Assembly: GCA_018062085.1 (NCBI GenBank)
Contig: JAGOSY010000001.1
Coordinates: forward strand, 62,001 to 126,000
DNA from: a bacterium
GTDB taxonomy: Bacteria > Cyanobacteriota > Vampirovibrionia > Obscuribacterales > Obscuribacteraceae
Direction of reading: 5' to 3'
DNA: 64,000 nucleotides
Of this stretch, positions 1 through 8,288 are shown piece by piece. The position numbers and the translations under genes are program-made. Numbering within the stretch: position 1 is the stretch's first letter; each line of letters opens with the position of its first letter. A model generated the notes under the pieces. It did no database searches. It had not been told where the DNA came from and was given only the letters and a program-made list of their open reading frames with translations.

Positions 1-51
1 GGCAGCACCACCTATGCCGCTGGTCGCGGCGTCAAGATGAACGGCAGTTGA
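1..51 (+). CDS. C-terminal tail of an upstream gene (partial)
   Basis: Frame 1 is open from the window edge to a TGA at 49-51 and encodes a 16-residue Gly/Ser-rich tail ending in VKMNGS. The TGA shares its last base with the ATG of the next gene (TGATG), a junction typical of translationally coupled genes, and this is the main reason to treat it as real. The fragment is too short to assign to any family. Confidence 0.4.
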   Translation, partial: GSTTYAAGRGVKMNGS

Positions 52-764
52 TGCAGAAGACTTATCAAAATATGCAAAAAAAACTTAGTTTGCTTGTCAT
101 TTCCTTAGTTCTGCTTGTTCCCATGGCCTCGGCCCATTCAACAGTAGAGATTGAGGCCATGCACAGCAAGGCTTCCCCGAGTCTGCCAGCGATCAGCGAA
201 GCGCTGAAATTTAGCTATTCAAAAGAATCAAAAAAAGAATTTGATCAGGCCGTGGCCCGAGGTAAGGCGGCCATAGACAAGGCCGTAGAAAACAAAGAGA
301 CAAAAAAGGCACTGTGTGTGGTCTCAGACATAGATGAGACCATACTAGACAATCGCCCGTATATAGAAAAAGAAGTAGCAAAAGACGTTAAAGAAGTTAA
401 CTGGGAAGGGTTTGCCGCCTGGGTTAACGAAGCTGCGGGTAAACCACTAAAGCCATCAATAGAACTTCTCGCCTATGCTAGAAAGAAGGGCCTAGCGGTC
501 TTTTTGATTTCAGGGCGAGTAGAGAAACTGCGCCGAGCCACAATCACTAACCTGGTCAAGTATGGTATTGCCTACGATGGCCTCTATCTCAGAGGCAATG
601 ATGATAAAAGCTCTGCCATCCCTATGAAGTCAGCATATCGCAAGCAAATTGAAGCAATGGGATATGAAATCGTCGTCAATATTGGCGACCAATTCTCAGA
701 CCTAGCCGGTGGCTACGCCGTCGACTGCGAAAAGCTACCAAACAAGATGTATTACATTCAATAA
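51..764 (+). CDS. Secreted HAD-superfamily acid phosphatase (class III/IIIB-like)
   Basis: A predicted secreted phosphomonoesterase. An N-terminal signal peptide (basic MQKK, then a Leu/Val-rich core ending in ASAHS) is followed by a HAD core whose first motif reads VSDIDETILDN, the DxDET signature of the plant-VSP/lipoprotein e(P4)/class B acid phosphatases. The first Asp is the expected nucleophile. Motif II is in FLISGR and the acidic Mg-binding motif IV in NIGDQFSD. There is no lipobox Cys, so it should be periplasmic and not a lipoprotein. Starts are possible at TTG 48, ATG 51 and ATG 72; I chose 51 because it overlaps the upstream stop, while 72 would give a more compact signal peptide. 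The substrate (nucleotide or other phosphate ester) cannot be read from sequence. Confidence 0.82.
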   Translation: MQKTYQNMQKKLSLLVISLVLLVPMASAHSTVEIEAMHSKASPSLPAISEALKFSYSKESKKEFDQAVARGKAAIDKAVENKETKKALCVVSDIDETILDNRPYIEKEVAKDVKEVNWEGFAAWVNEAAGKPLKPSIELLAYARKKGLAVFLISGRVEKLRRATITNLVKYGIAYDGLYLRGNDDKSSAIPMKSAYRKQIEAMGYEIVVNIGDQFSDLAGGYAVDCEKLPNKMYYIQ

Positions 765-781
765 AATAGCTAGCCAAGTAT

Positions 782-2842
782 TTAGCGGGCCAGCCTTCCT
801 GAGGTAATTGTGTCATAGCTAATCACACCAACATCTCTCAGTAGCTGCGCTTGCTGAATATTAAAGGCCACAATGGCTTGAGCCTTGCGCACTAGTGCTT
901 GGGTAAAATCGCGCTGGGCGTTAATTACGTCAATGTTAGTACCAACACCGTTGGCTAATCGAACCCGCGATAAGCGAAGTTCTTCAGCTGATGACAATAC
1001 CTCTTTGGTGGCAACTTCAATTTGCTTCTCGGCTGTCAAACTCGTCAAATAGCTGGTGCGCACCTGCTGCAAGACCGCAATTACCTGCTGATTGACCCTT
1101 AAGGTTGCTTGTCTAGCCACGGCCCGAGCGGCCTGTATGTTTGCCATGTCAGGAACACCCATGCCAAGGAAGTTCCAATCAACTCGCATACCAATCTGAT
1201 ATGACTTGCGCAAACTACGGTCGATAATTTGGCTAGGGTTGTAGACCGCCGCCACCGGATAAACCGTCTGCGGAGCGCTAACAACACCAGTGGTACCGCC
1301 AGTGGTGATTGTTTGAGCAGTAAATCCAGCCCCTTGAATCGGCACAATTGAGTAGCTGGGAACACTCCGACCATATTGGTTAGTTAAAGTTTGACCATTG
1401 CCGCTATAGCCGCCGAAGAACTGAAACTGAGGATACAGCGGAGCGGCCTGCACTTGAATATTGCGCTTAGCGGCCATGCGTAGCTGTTCGTACTGTTTTA
1501 ATTCAGGCCGATTGAGAATAGCTAAATTGATCAATTGATTGACATCAATTGAAGGGTCGACCAAACGCACTTTGCGCACTTCAGACTCAACTGATAGCAA
1601 GTTAACGGCACTATTTAAATTGAGTGCAGTAGCCAAATCGATAGCAGTTCGCCGCAAATCAACTTCTTGGGTAAGAAGTGCTTGTTCGTCGCGTGCAAGC
1701 TGTGTTTCTGATTGCAATACCTGAAAGCGAGTACCAGTTCCGGCCCGCTCTAACTGCTGGTTGAGTAATACTTGGGCCTTTGAAACTTCTACCGCTCTAG
1801 TTTGAATCTGCAGCAGTGCTTGATTTTGCACCAGATTGTAATATAGCCTAGTGACATTAAGAAGGGTATCGTTTATTGAAGCCCTTAAGCCTTGCTTGGC
1901 GGCACTGTAGTTATGCATGTTAGCTAAAGAGCCAAACATAACGCTGCCACCACGAAAACCATAGTATCTAAAGCCAGCAGTGGCGGTGGCGAAAGGGTTA
2001 CCAAACGAGACCGGGATGATACCACCGATCAATGATGTACCAGCTTGGTACTGCGAGTTATAGCTCATCAGTGCATCTGGTAAAAATTTACCTAAAGAGT
2101 TGCCCAAAATCCATTTGTTCTGAGTGACAACTTCGCGCTGAATACGAATATCAAGAGTATTATCCAGCGAATACTGCACCACTTCGCGCAAAGAAATTGG
2201 CTGGGTATAGCTAGCCTCTAGGCGTATCGGTGGCAGCTTGGCGCCAAGTGACATAAGCTGATCGCCCATGGGCAATCGCAGTTCAATAGCTTCACCTTGC
2301 AAAAAGCGTTTGCGAAACTCATCGGCCTGAGTATTAACCACATCATAGTCACCCTGCCTCTCTTTGGCTGTTAAACCTGACGCATCGAGTGGCAATGAAA
2401 GAGCAGCGCTCGGCAAGCCAGTAGTGTTATTAGTTGATGAATTGCTTGGGGCGGTCAAATAACCATTATCGAGCACTGAGTCTTGCGACTTCAAGCTATT
2501 GTCTAAAGTGGGCAGTGGAGGCCGCAGCACTGGAGGCGAACTACTGCCTGGAATGTTTATAGAGTTATTGGCAGGCGCTGTCACTGGCCTGATCAAGGGA
2601 GTTGCATTTGGGGAACTAGGAGCTGCGCTTGATTGGTTGCCAGCGACGCTAGTACTTGAACCAGTAGAATTTCCAGATCCAGTGGATGTATACCCGGGAG
2701 TATAAGCATCCTGTGCCCAGGCCGAACTATTAAACAGTGAGCCAATATTGGAAGCTAGGCAAAGACCTGGCGCCAAAGCAAAAGCAATGCCAAAATCTGA
2801 GACACGACGCTTGTTTTTCGTAACTATTAGGGACACCTTCAT
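782..2842 (-). CDS. TolC-family outer membrane efflux protein
   Basis: Likely outer-membrane channel subunit of a tripartite exporter. The N-terminus has a basic stretch (KNKRR) and a hydrophobic signal segment ending near SSAWAQ. About 140 residues of Ser/Asn/Pro-rich low-complexity linker follow, then two long helical halves typical of OEP domains: the first with SLREVVQYSLDNTLDIRI, the second with INLAILNRPELKQYEQ and a closing QVRTSYLTSLTAEKQIEVA coiled segment. Leu/Ala heptads of the periplasmic alpha-barrel are evident. The long disordered linker is larger than in E. coli TolC. The frame opens at a TTG 33 bases earlier; the ATG at 2842 is preferred because it has a GAGTGAG-like ribosome site and places the basic n-region at the start. 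No inner-membrane pump or adaptor lies next to it. Confidence 0.85.
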   Translation of the reverse strand: MKVSLIVTKNKRRVSDFGIAFALAPGLCLASNIGSLFNSSAWAQDAYTPGYTSTGSGNSTGSSTSVAGNQSSAAPSSPNATPLIRPVTAPANNSINIPGSSSPPVLRPPLPTLDNSLKSQDSVLDNGYLTAPSNSSTNNTTGLPSAALSLPLDASGLTAKERQGDYDVVNTQADEFRKRFLQGEAIELRLPMGDQLMSLGAKLPPIRLEASYTQPISLREVVQYSLDNTLDIRIQREVVTQNKWILGNSLGKFLPDALMSYNSQYQAGTSLIGGIIPVSFGNPFATATAGFRYYGFRGGSVMFGSLANMHNYSAAKQGLRASINDTLLNVTRLYYNLVQNQALLQIQTRAVEVSKAQVLLNQQLERAGTGTRFQVLQSETQLARDEQALLTQEVDLRRTAIDLATALNLNSAVNLLSVESEVRKVRLVDPSIDVNQLINLAILNRPELKQYEQLRMAAKRNIQVQAAPLYPQFQFFGGYSGNGQTLTNQYGRSVPSYSIVPIQGAGFTAQTITTGGTTGVVSAPQTVYPVAAVYNPSQIIDRSLRKSYQIGMRVDWNFLGMGVPDMANIQAARAVARQATLRVNQQVIAVLQQVRTSYLTSLTAEKQIEVATKEVLSSAEELRLSRVRLANGVGTNIDVINAQRDFTQALVRKAQAIVAFNIQQAQLLRDVGVISYDTITSGRLAR

Positions 2843-2894
2843 ATAACTCACTCTGAACCTTTGAATTATATCCAACTAATTGACCAGTCAATTA

Positions 2895-3461
2895 TTATTT
2901 GACCAATTTTTGCACAGCTTTAAATCTTTCAGTCCCAGATTCCACCAGCATTTCAAATAAGCAACACTCGACTGATGTCGGCAAAGCTCCAGCAGCATAC
3001 ATTTTGGCCAATCCTACTAATTTATTCTCGCTTGAGCGGCTGCCTAAGGCATCGGTAACTAAATGCACTTGATAGCCCAAACGCATAAGATCATGCACTG
3101 TCTGATTGACACAAACATGAGTTTCAATGCCACAGACGATTACTTGATTGCGACCCAGCGTAGCCAAATGACTAACTACTTCGGGGCAACCAGTGGCACT
3201 AAAGCAATTCTTCTCAAAGTTGCAAACATCAGGCTCTAGCTTCTTTCTAATATGGGCAACGGTCTCACCTAGACCTTTGCGATATTGTTCGGTAACAACA
3301 ACCGGCAAGGAGAGCAGAGCAGCCGCGTCAACCAGAATGCCAATATTGGCAACCATTGGTTCAAAATCAACAATATGACTAGCAAAGCGTTCCTGAACAT
3401 CAATAATCAGAAGTACGGCTTGCTCAGCATCAAGTAAGTTCTTATGCCTTTCCACTGCCAC
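2895..3461 (-). CDS. Isochorismatase-family cysteine hydrolase
   Basis: A 188-residue alpha/beta hydrolase of the isochorismatase/nicotinamidase (YcaC-like) fold. Visible motifs are LLIIDVQERF near residue 17 with the catalytic Asp, the FEKNCFSA region carrying a Lys of the triad, and VCGIETHVCV around residue 111 with the expected catalytic Cys, followed by the family's LVTDALGSRS loop. Members hydrolyse C-N or ether bonds in small amides; the substrate is not predictable. It lies 53 bases from the TolC gene on the same strand, so co-transcription is possible. The start is GTG, with a second GTG two codons later. Confidence 0.85.
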   Translation of the reverse strand: MAVERHKNLLDAEQAVLLIIDVQERFASHIVDFEPMVANIGILVDAAALLSLPVVVTEQYRKGLGETVAHIRKKLEPDVCNFEKNCFSATGCPEVVSHLATLGRNQVIVCGIETHVCVNQTVHDLMRLGYQVHLVTDALGSRSSENKLVGLAKMYAAGALPTSVECCLFEMLVESGTERFKAVQKLVK

Positions 3462-3557
3462 CCTTTACCTTCTATCTATAACTAATTGCTTAGAGTGATC
3501 TATTTTAGTGCGATTCACCACCGAGCGACCGACATGCCAGTAATCTTAGCACTTAGG

Positions 3558-3573
3558 TGAATGAATTCATTCA
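3558..3573. promoter_or_regulatory. Perfect 16-bp palindrome TGAATGAATTCATTCA
   Basis: A perfect inverted repeat lies about 97 bases upstream of the isochorismatase-like gene (minus) and about 83 bases upstream of tRNA-Ala (plus). Its size and symmetry fit a dimeric repressor site, but no cognate regulator is adjacent and the A/T content makes chance occurrence plausible. Confidence 0.25.
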
Positions 3574-3655
3574 TTTATGTGCCAGAGTCTTAACGAGCCG
3601 TTATTGTTAGCTTTTCCCCAGCCTAAAATATGTGATATAACTGCCTTTACGCTCA

Positions 3656-3731
3656 GGGGCGTTAGCGCAGTTGGTAGCGCGCTTCAATGGCATTGAAGAG
3701 GTCACCGGTTCGAATCCGGTACGCTCCACCA
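3656..3731 (+). tRNA. tRNA-Ala (anticodon GGC)
   Basis: A 76-base cloverleaf can be drawn by eye. The acceptor stem GGGGCGT pairs with ACGCTCC (one G-U), the D stem is GCGC/GCGC, the anticodon stem CTTCA/TGAAG has loop ATGGCAT giving anticodon GGC, and the T stem ACCGG/CCGGT has loop TTCGAAT. The discriminator is A and the 3' CCA is encoded. It decodes GCC (and GCU) alanine codons. An intrinsic terminator follows within a few bases, so it is probably transcribed alone. Confidence 0.97.
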
Positions 3732-3736
3732 ATTTT

Positions 3737-3770
3737 AAAAGGCTTTCAGGTCTACCTGAGGGCCTTTTTT
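3737..3770 (+). terminator. Rho-independent terminator of tRNA-Ala
   Basis: An imperfect hairpin built on CAGGT/ACCTG with flanking AAGGC/GCCTT pairing is followed by a run of T residues, starting six bases after the tRNA CCA end. Confidence 0.8.
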
Positions 3771-3873
3771 CTTAGGCTCAAGAAGCAATCGCAGAAAAAA
3801 ATAGCTAAAATGCTTAAATGTCTATACTAAATCAACACAGACCGAACTAGGCCAAACTAGGCTAAGTTAAGCA

Positions 3874-4734
3874 ATGCCTTTGTCAATCAAAAAGAAACAA
3901 AACAAAGAAAATAGCTTGGTGGCAATGGTTATCTCCATGGCCGTGGTTTTCTTCGGGCTAAGTATGTCATTGATGCAAGACATACTTAGAGCACCAGTTT
4001 ACATCCAGGCCAGCCTGACACAGCTAAAGAAGCCTGATAGGCCAGACTTTAGCCAATACAATCAATTGCTCAAAACTTTTGCCAAAGATGGCCGCGTAGA
4101 CTACAAAAATCTAAAAACCAGCCCTTTGTTACCAGCTGCTATGGCTGAGATGGCGACAACCAGCCCCGACAATTTTAAAAAGCTAGACGACGTTGTTTGC
4201 TACTGGTTCAACGCCCACAATCTGATTGCCATAAAGACAGTCTGCGACGAATATCCCGTTATAACACCGCTGAAACTAAAGCGCGAATTCATTTCTCGCC
4301 GTTACGTTGTCGGCGGTAAAGCCCACTCGGCAGAAACAATATGGGTTGATTGTATTCATCCGAAATTAGTGGAGAAACGGAAGGAAAAAGCGGTGCAAGC
4401 CGACAGTATTTTTCTTCTCTGCCGCGCTTACCTTGGCTACCCAGAAATAACAGATCACGCAATAACAGCAGAAACAATGCGGGCAGACATAACCAACAAT
4501 CTCGAAAAATTTATACACAACCCGGCCAATCTCATCTACAAACCAGATCGGCATATTTTTTCAATTTCACGCTTCTTTCAATTTTACCGAGACGTCTTCG
4601 GCCAAAGCTTCGAAGACCCTTGGGCATTTGCTATCTACTACTATGATAAAGCAGACCAAGTGCCGTTCGAGCCAAGATTAGCCAAAACATTTATACAGAA
4701 TTTTAATTGGGGTATAAATGACATTAATCACTAG
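3874..4734 (+). CDS. DUF547-family protein with N-terminal membrane anchor
   Basis: A 286-residue protein with one hydrophobic segment near residues 15-35 (signal anchor) and a body resembling DUF547. The family hallmark appears as CYWFNAHNLIAIKTV (usually YWINxYN), followed by the HPKL segment and a C-terminal FQFYRDVFG helix region. The usual NCAS.SCP motif is replaced by a divergent VQADSIFLLCRAYLGYP stretch, so it is an atypical member. DUF547 proteins have no established biochemical role. Its last 17 bases overlap the start of the amidase gene, which suggests translational coupling and perhaps an envelope role. Confidence 0.65.
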   Translation: MPLSIKKKQNKENSLVAMVISMAVVFFGLSMSLMQDILRAPVYIQASLTQLKKPDRPDFSQYNQLLKTFAKDGRVDYKNLKTSPLLPAAMAEMATTSPDNFKKLDDVVCYWFNAHNLIAIKTVCDEYPVITPLKLKREFISRRYVVGGKAHSAETIWVDCIHPKLVEKRKEKAVQADSIFLLCRAYLGYPEITDHAITAETMRADITNNLEKFIHNPANLIYKPDRHIFSISRFFQFYRDVFGQSFEDPWAFAIYYYDKADQVPFEPRLAKTFIQNFNWGINDINH

Positions 4735-6682
4735 AGTCGCCGTCCCAACTATGGTGACGCTAGCGGCAATGACAGTTAGCTCTTGTGCCAACGCCCAAGT
4801 ATCTGATAGTTTATCTGACTCGTTCAAAAGCACCACAAGCAGTACCACCCCAGTAGTAAAAAAATATAAGAGACCCGTGCTTGAACCCAGTAAGCCGCTC
4901 TTAATTGTTTATCCCAACACTGAGGGAACAGCAACAATTGCCGCAAGTAGCTCATTTCTAATTGGCTCAACCTACCCAGGTTTTTCACTAATGGTCAATG
5001 ACCAGAAAGTGGTGACCAACAAGCAGGGCTTTTTTGCCCATGTTGTGCCTTTAGACAAGGGCAAAAACAAATTTGAAGTCAAGGTCTTCGCTACAGATGG
5101 CAACCTAACCTATACACAAACAGTTGAAGTAGCAAGAGAACACTCACGGCAGAGCTTATCGGCCTCAAACTTTGAGTTCGCTCCAAAAAGCTTTGAGCCG
5201 AAAGAAGAGCGGGGCCTCAATGTTGGTGAAATAGTTGAATTTTCGGTGCGAGCAACACCTGGCAGCCAAGTGCATGTCTTGCTAGGTAAAAAACAGATTG
5301 CCTTAGCCTCAATAGCTAGCCTAAAAACGAGAAAAGCAAGCACTAATACTGGAAGCGGCATCAATCGCGGCCTAGAAGCAGCCTATGGCCAAGTCTTTCA
5401 AAGACACCCAGCAGCCCAGCCTGACTTGTATGTCGGTCTCTATCGCATCGAAGCCAACGACCAGTTTTACCAGGAACATCCGCGTTATGTCATGCAAAAA
5501 GCAACTAAAAGTTTAACCGTTGTGAGCCCTGCGACCATTACTATTTTGCGACAGCCCCAAATTGCCCACACTATTCACAAAGACACAATCACCCGAGTGG
5601 CCCCAGATTTAGCCCGCTTAACACCACTCCCCGAAGGAGTGCGCCTGATTGTCGATGGATACCAGGGTGAAAATATTCGCTGCCGCTATGCCCCGAACAA
5701 GCATGTTTGGATAAAAAAAGAAGATCTCAGCCTCGGTGATAGTACCGGACCCACACCAGACTCAGTGGCGCGGACCATACAAGTGAAAGACGATAGTTAT
5801 GGCGAAACCGTCGTAATACCGCTAAACCAGCGTCTGCCATTTCTAGTTGAACAAAATCTCAAAACTAATCATCTCAACATCAAAATTTATGGCGTATTAG
5901 CTGATACCGACTGGGTTTACCAAGCACCAGACGGCGGCAATTCAAAACTCATCGACAACCTCAGCTGGAAACAACCAGAAGACAGTGTTTATCAAGTTGA
6001 CATTGACTTAGCCGGAACGCGTCAATGGGGCTATTTCGCCGATTTTGACGACAACAATCTCAATTTGCATATAAAGCGACCACCATCATTGAAGCCAATT
6101 ACCGAAGATGCAATCTCACCACGTCTGCAAGGACTAAGCATTTGTCTTGACCCCGGTCACGGTGGCAAGGAAACCGGTGCCATAGGTCCATCAGCCGTGC
6201 GCGAAGCTGAAATTAATCTGGCCATTGCTCTCAAGTTTCGAGATCTGCTTGTGGCTGAGGGAGCCACTGTATTCATGACTAGAGTTGATGATATCGATGT
6301 CTCTCTCAATGACCGTGTTGAATTTGCCAAAGCAAAGAGTGTCGATTTGCTAATTTCAATTCACAACAATGCCCTGCCAGATGGCCGCGACCCCAATAAA
6401 GAACACGGTACATCTAGCTACTGGTATCACCCACAGTCTCAAGAACTAGCGGCCTGCATCAAAAATGCCGAGGCCAAAGAGCTTCTATTTCCTGATATCG
6501 GCGCCCGCTATCAAAACTTGGCCCTCTGCCGCCCAACCAATATGCCAGCTGTTCTAGTAGAAGTTGGTTTCGTTTGCAATCCCGATGAATATGCCAGACT
6601 TATTAGTCCAGCTAGCCAACAAACGGCAGCCCAAGGCATGCTTAAGGGGCTAATCAACTACTTTTACTCTGCGAAAAAATAG
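4718..6682 (+). CDS. N-acetylmuramoyl-L-alanine amidase (Amidase_3, AmiC type)
   Basis: A 654-residue secreted cell-wall amidase that should cut the lactyl-amide bond between MurNAc and the stem peptide. A signal sequence (VTLAAMTVSSCANAQ) precedes about 440 residues of beta-rich, putative wall-binding domains. The catalytic domain starts near residue 470 with CLDPGHGGKETGA. The zinc ligands are visible: His in DPGHGG, Glu in VREAEINL and His in SIHNN, with the catalytic Glu in VEVGFVCN. A Cys near the signal end could be a lipobox variant (SSCA), but the preceding residues fit poorly. The gene overlaps the DUF547 gene upstream and ends 8 bases before coaX. Confidence 0.92.
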   Translation: MTLITRVAVPTMVTLAAMTVSSCANAQVSDSLSDSFKSTTSSTTPVVKKYKRPVLEPSKPLLIVYPNTEGTATIAASSSFLIGSTYPGFSLMVNDQKVVTNKQGFFAHVVPLDKGKNKFEVKVFATDGNLTYTQTVEVAREHSRQSLSASNFEFAPKSFEPKEERGLNVGEIVEFSVRATPGSQVHVLLGKKQIALASIASLKTRKASTNTGSGINRGLEAAYGQVFQRHPAAQPDLYVGLYRIEANDQFYQEHPRYVMQKATKSLTVVSPATITILRQPQIAHTIHKDTITRVAPDLARLTPLPEGVRLIVDGYQGENIRCRYAPNKHVWIKKEDLSLGDSTGPTPDSVARTIQVKDDSYGETVVIPLNQRLPFLVEQNLKTNHLNIKIYGVLADTDWVYQAPDGGNSKLIDNLSWKQPEDSVYQVDIDLAGTRQWGYFADFDDNNLNLHIKRPPSLKPITEDAISPRLQGLSICLDPGHGGKETGAIGPSAVREAEINLAIALKFRDLLVAEGATVFMTRVDDIDVSLNDRVEFAKAKSVDLLISIHNNALPDGRDPNKEHGTSSYWYHPQSQELAACIKNAEAKELLFPDIGARYQNLALCRPTNMPAVLVEVGFVCNPDEYARLISPASQQTAAQGMLKGLINYFYSAKK

Positions 6683-6690
6683 AGATAAAC

Positions 6691-7476
6691 ATGGCAGAAG
6701 CTGAAAGAGCACTGGCAATTGACATTGGCAATTCTAGAATCTGCTGTGGACTTTTTGTCGACGGTCAACTGAACGAAACCTGGAACTACAGCACGGCCGA
6801 CCCAGCTACAGCCTCATCGCACCTAAATAGTTTGCACAACAAATATGGCCGTGGGCTAATTGCAGTATCGTCGGTGGTGCCGGGAGTTTTACCTAGCATA
6901 ATCGAGCAATGGCCCAACGCTAAAGACAAAATATTTGAAGTTTCAGCTAGCAGTCAAACTCTAATTACCGGTCTCTACGACTCCATGGGCTCAGACCGTG
7001 TCGCCAATGTAGCAGCGGCCTTTAAACTTCATACCAACGATGCTGAAGCAGCCATTGTCATTGACTTTGGCACTGCCACCACACTAACTGCAGTCAACAA
7101 CAAAGGCAATTTTCTCGGTGGCATGATATCTCTTGGGCTGACAAAAACATTTCAAGCTCTGCACTATTCAACAGCACAACTACCAGAACTCTCAGTGCAA
7201 GAACTAGAGAACCTCTCGCTATCTTCACCCTTAGCCTTTGACACGCAGACAGCCATCGAAAGAGGCTGCGTTATCGGACACATTGGCATGGTTAGGTATT
7301 GGCTTGAACGCGCTCTCAAGAGCCTGCCCGATAAAACTACAGTGGTAGCAACAGGAGGGCTGGCACGCTTAATTGCACCAGCCATCAAATTGTTCGATCA
7401 TGTAGATATCAATCTGACCCTAAAAGGAATCAAGATTATTGGCGAGGCGGCAGCGGACCAAGCGGGTCAAGCTTGA
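6691..7476 (+). CDS. coaX: Type III pantothenate kinase
   Basis: Catalyses the first step of coenzyme A synthesis, phosphorylating pantothenate with ATP. At 261 residues it has the usual length. ASKHA-fold motifs are in order: AIDIGNSRICCGLF (phosphate 1, catalytic Asp), GSDRVANVAAAF, IVIDFGTATTLT (phosphate 2) and FLGGMISLGL. It is read in tandem with the amidase, with an 8-base gap. The last 41 bases are overlapped by a possible small gene on the opposite strand. Confidence 0.93.
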   Translation: MAEAERALAIDIGNSRICCGLFVDGQLNETWNYSTADPATASSHLNSLHNKYGRGLIAVSSVVPGVLPSIIEQWPNAKDKIFEVSASSQTLITGLYDSMGSDRVANVAAAFKLHTNDAEAAIVIDFGTATTLTAVNNKGNFLGGMISLGLTKTFQALHYSTAQLPELSVQELENLSLSSPLAFDTQTAIERGCVIGHIGMVRYWLERALKSLPDKTTVVATGGLARLIAPAIKLFDHVDINLTLKGIKIIGEAAADQAGQA

Positions 7477-7618
7477 GACTCTGCTCAAGTTGATCGCGGT
7501 ACGCCATATTGGTCAGAGCTTCTACTGAATACATTTCATCGTGCCAGTAACTTGCTTCACGCTCTTTCAATTCTTCTAAACGCTGGAGCAAATTGGCTGG
7601 TATGAGCTCGTCTTGCAT
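7436..7618 (-). CDS. Putative 60-residue acidic protein, convergent with coaX
   Basis: A short frame starting ATG at 7618 with a good ribosome site (GAGGA, about 5 bases ahead). The product is helical and rich in Glu, Leu and Arg (LLQRLEELKEREASYW), ending in a Pro-rich PLGPLPPRQ tail. Its 3' end overlaps the end of coaX by 41 bases on the opposite strand. The ribosome site and a protein-like composition argue that it is more than a shadow. I recognise no family. Confidence 0.5.
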   Translation of the reverse strand: MQDELIPANLLQRLEELKEREASYWHDEMYSVEALTNMAYRDQLEQSLKLDPLGPLPPRQ

Positions 7619-7870
7619 TAAGTCCTCAGTTCTAGTTTCGAATAAATTTCAGTACTATCAATTGCACTTCTTCAGTTTAGTTCGCTTTATCGAAACCGCA
7701 ATTCTTGACTTCCGGGCATATACAATAGAAACCGGCGCCAAATCAGCTTCTTCAAAGTGCCACATAAAATCGAAATCTTAGTGTTTTCGAATATATACCT
7801 GTGCCCCATCTCAAGGTGGATTACTAAGATCCACTTCGATACACCGGTTTTTTATCAGACCTTTGCTAAG

Positions 7871-8254
7871 ATGGAACTAAGCTATTCAAACAAAGTCCAA
7901 CAAGTAACTACGCAAGCAACTACGAAAGTATCTCCAGAGCTAGTAATGATGAATCTAAAACTTCGACTTGAAAGACTATGCGACACCCGCTCTTGGGTGC
8001 GTCTGCACTTCATGGACGGCACCAGCCTGATTGGCCGGGTACTGCGCATAGGCCAAGACTATGTCGAGATAGAGTCGTTTGGAGAGGCCGACAGACATGG
8101 CACCCCAGACTATTCCAAACATCTAATTCCGCTTGGTCTGATCAAGTTTTTGACTATTGAATCAGCGCGATTTGCTGAAGCTGAAAGACGCAGACTTGAC
8201 TATCTGTCTCAGCTTGAATCCAACCCCGATGCTATTTCAGAATTAGAGCGTTAG
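7871..8254 (+). CDS. Small protein with an Sm/SH3-like beta-barrel region
   Basis: A 127-residue soluble protein from the ATG at 7871. The middle (WVRLHFMDGTSLIGRVLRIG, then DYVEIES and IPLGLIKFLTIES) has the alternating pattern of an Sm-like small beta-barrel: strand, turn DGT, strand with Gly, and a late I.L..I.FL strand. A charged helical tail follows. Sm-like folds bind RNA in Hfq and relatives, but this is not a recognisable Hfq, so RNA binding is speculation. The frame is open further upstream to 7757, but those 38 residues look non-coding. No strong ribosome site is seen, so the start is uncertain; a later ATG pair near residue 18 is an alternative. Confidence 0.6.
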   Translation: MELSYSNKVQQVTTQATTKVSPELVMMNLKLRLERLCDTRSWVRLHFMDGTSLIGRVLRIGQDYVEIESFGEADRHGTPDYSKHLIPLGLIKFLTIESARFAEAERRRLDYLSQLESNPDAISELER

Positions 8255-8288
8255 CTCTTTGATAGGCCGCTAGCTCTTAATTGGGCCG

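Noticed and set aside
4350-4646. 98-codon frame inside the DUF547 gene
   Set aside because: Same-strand shadow in another frame, basic and Asn/Arg-rich, no ribosome site.
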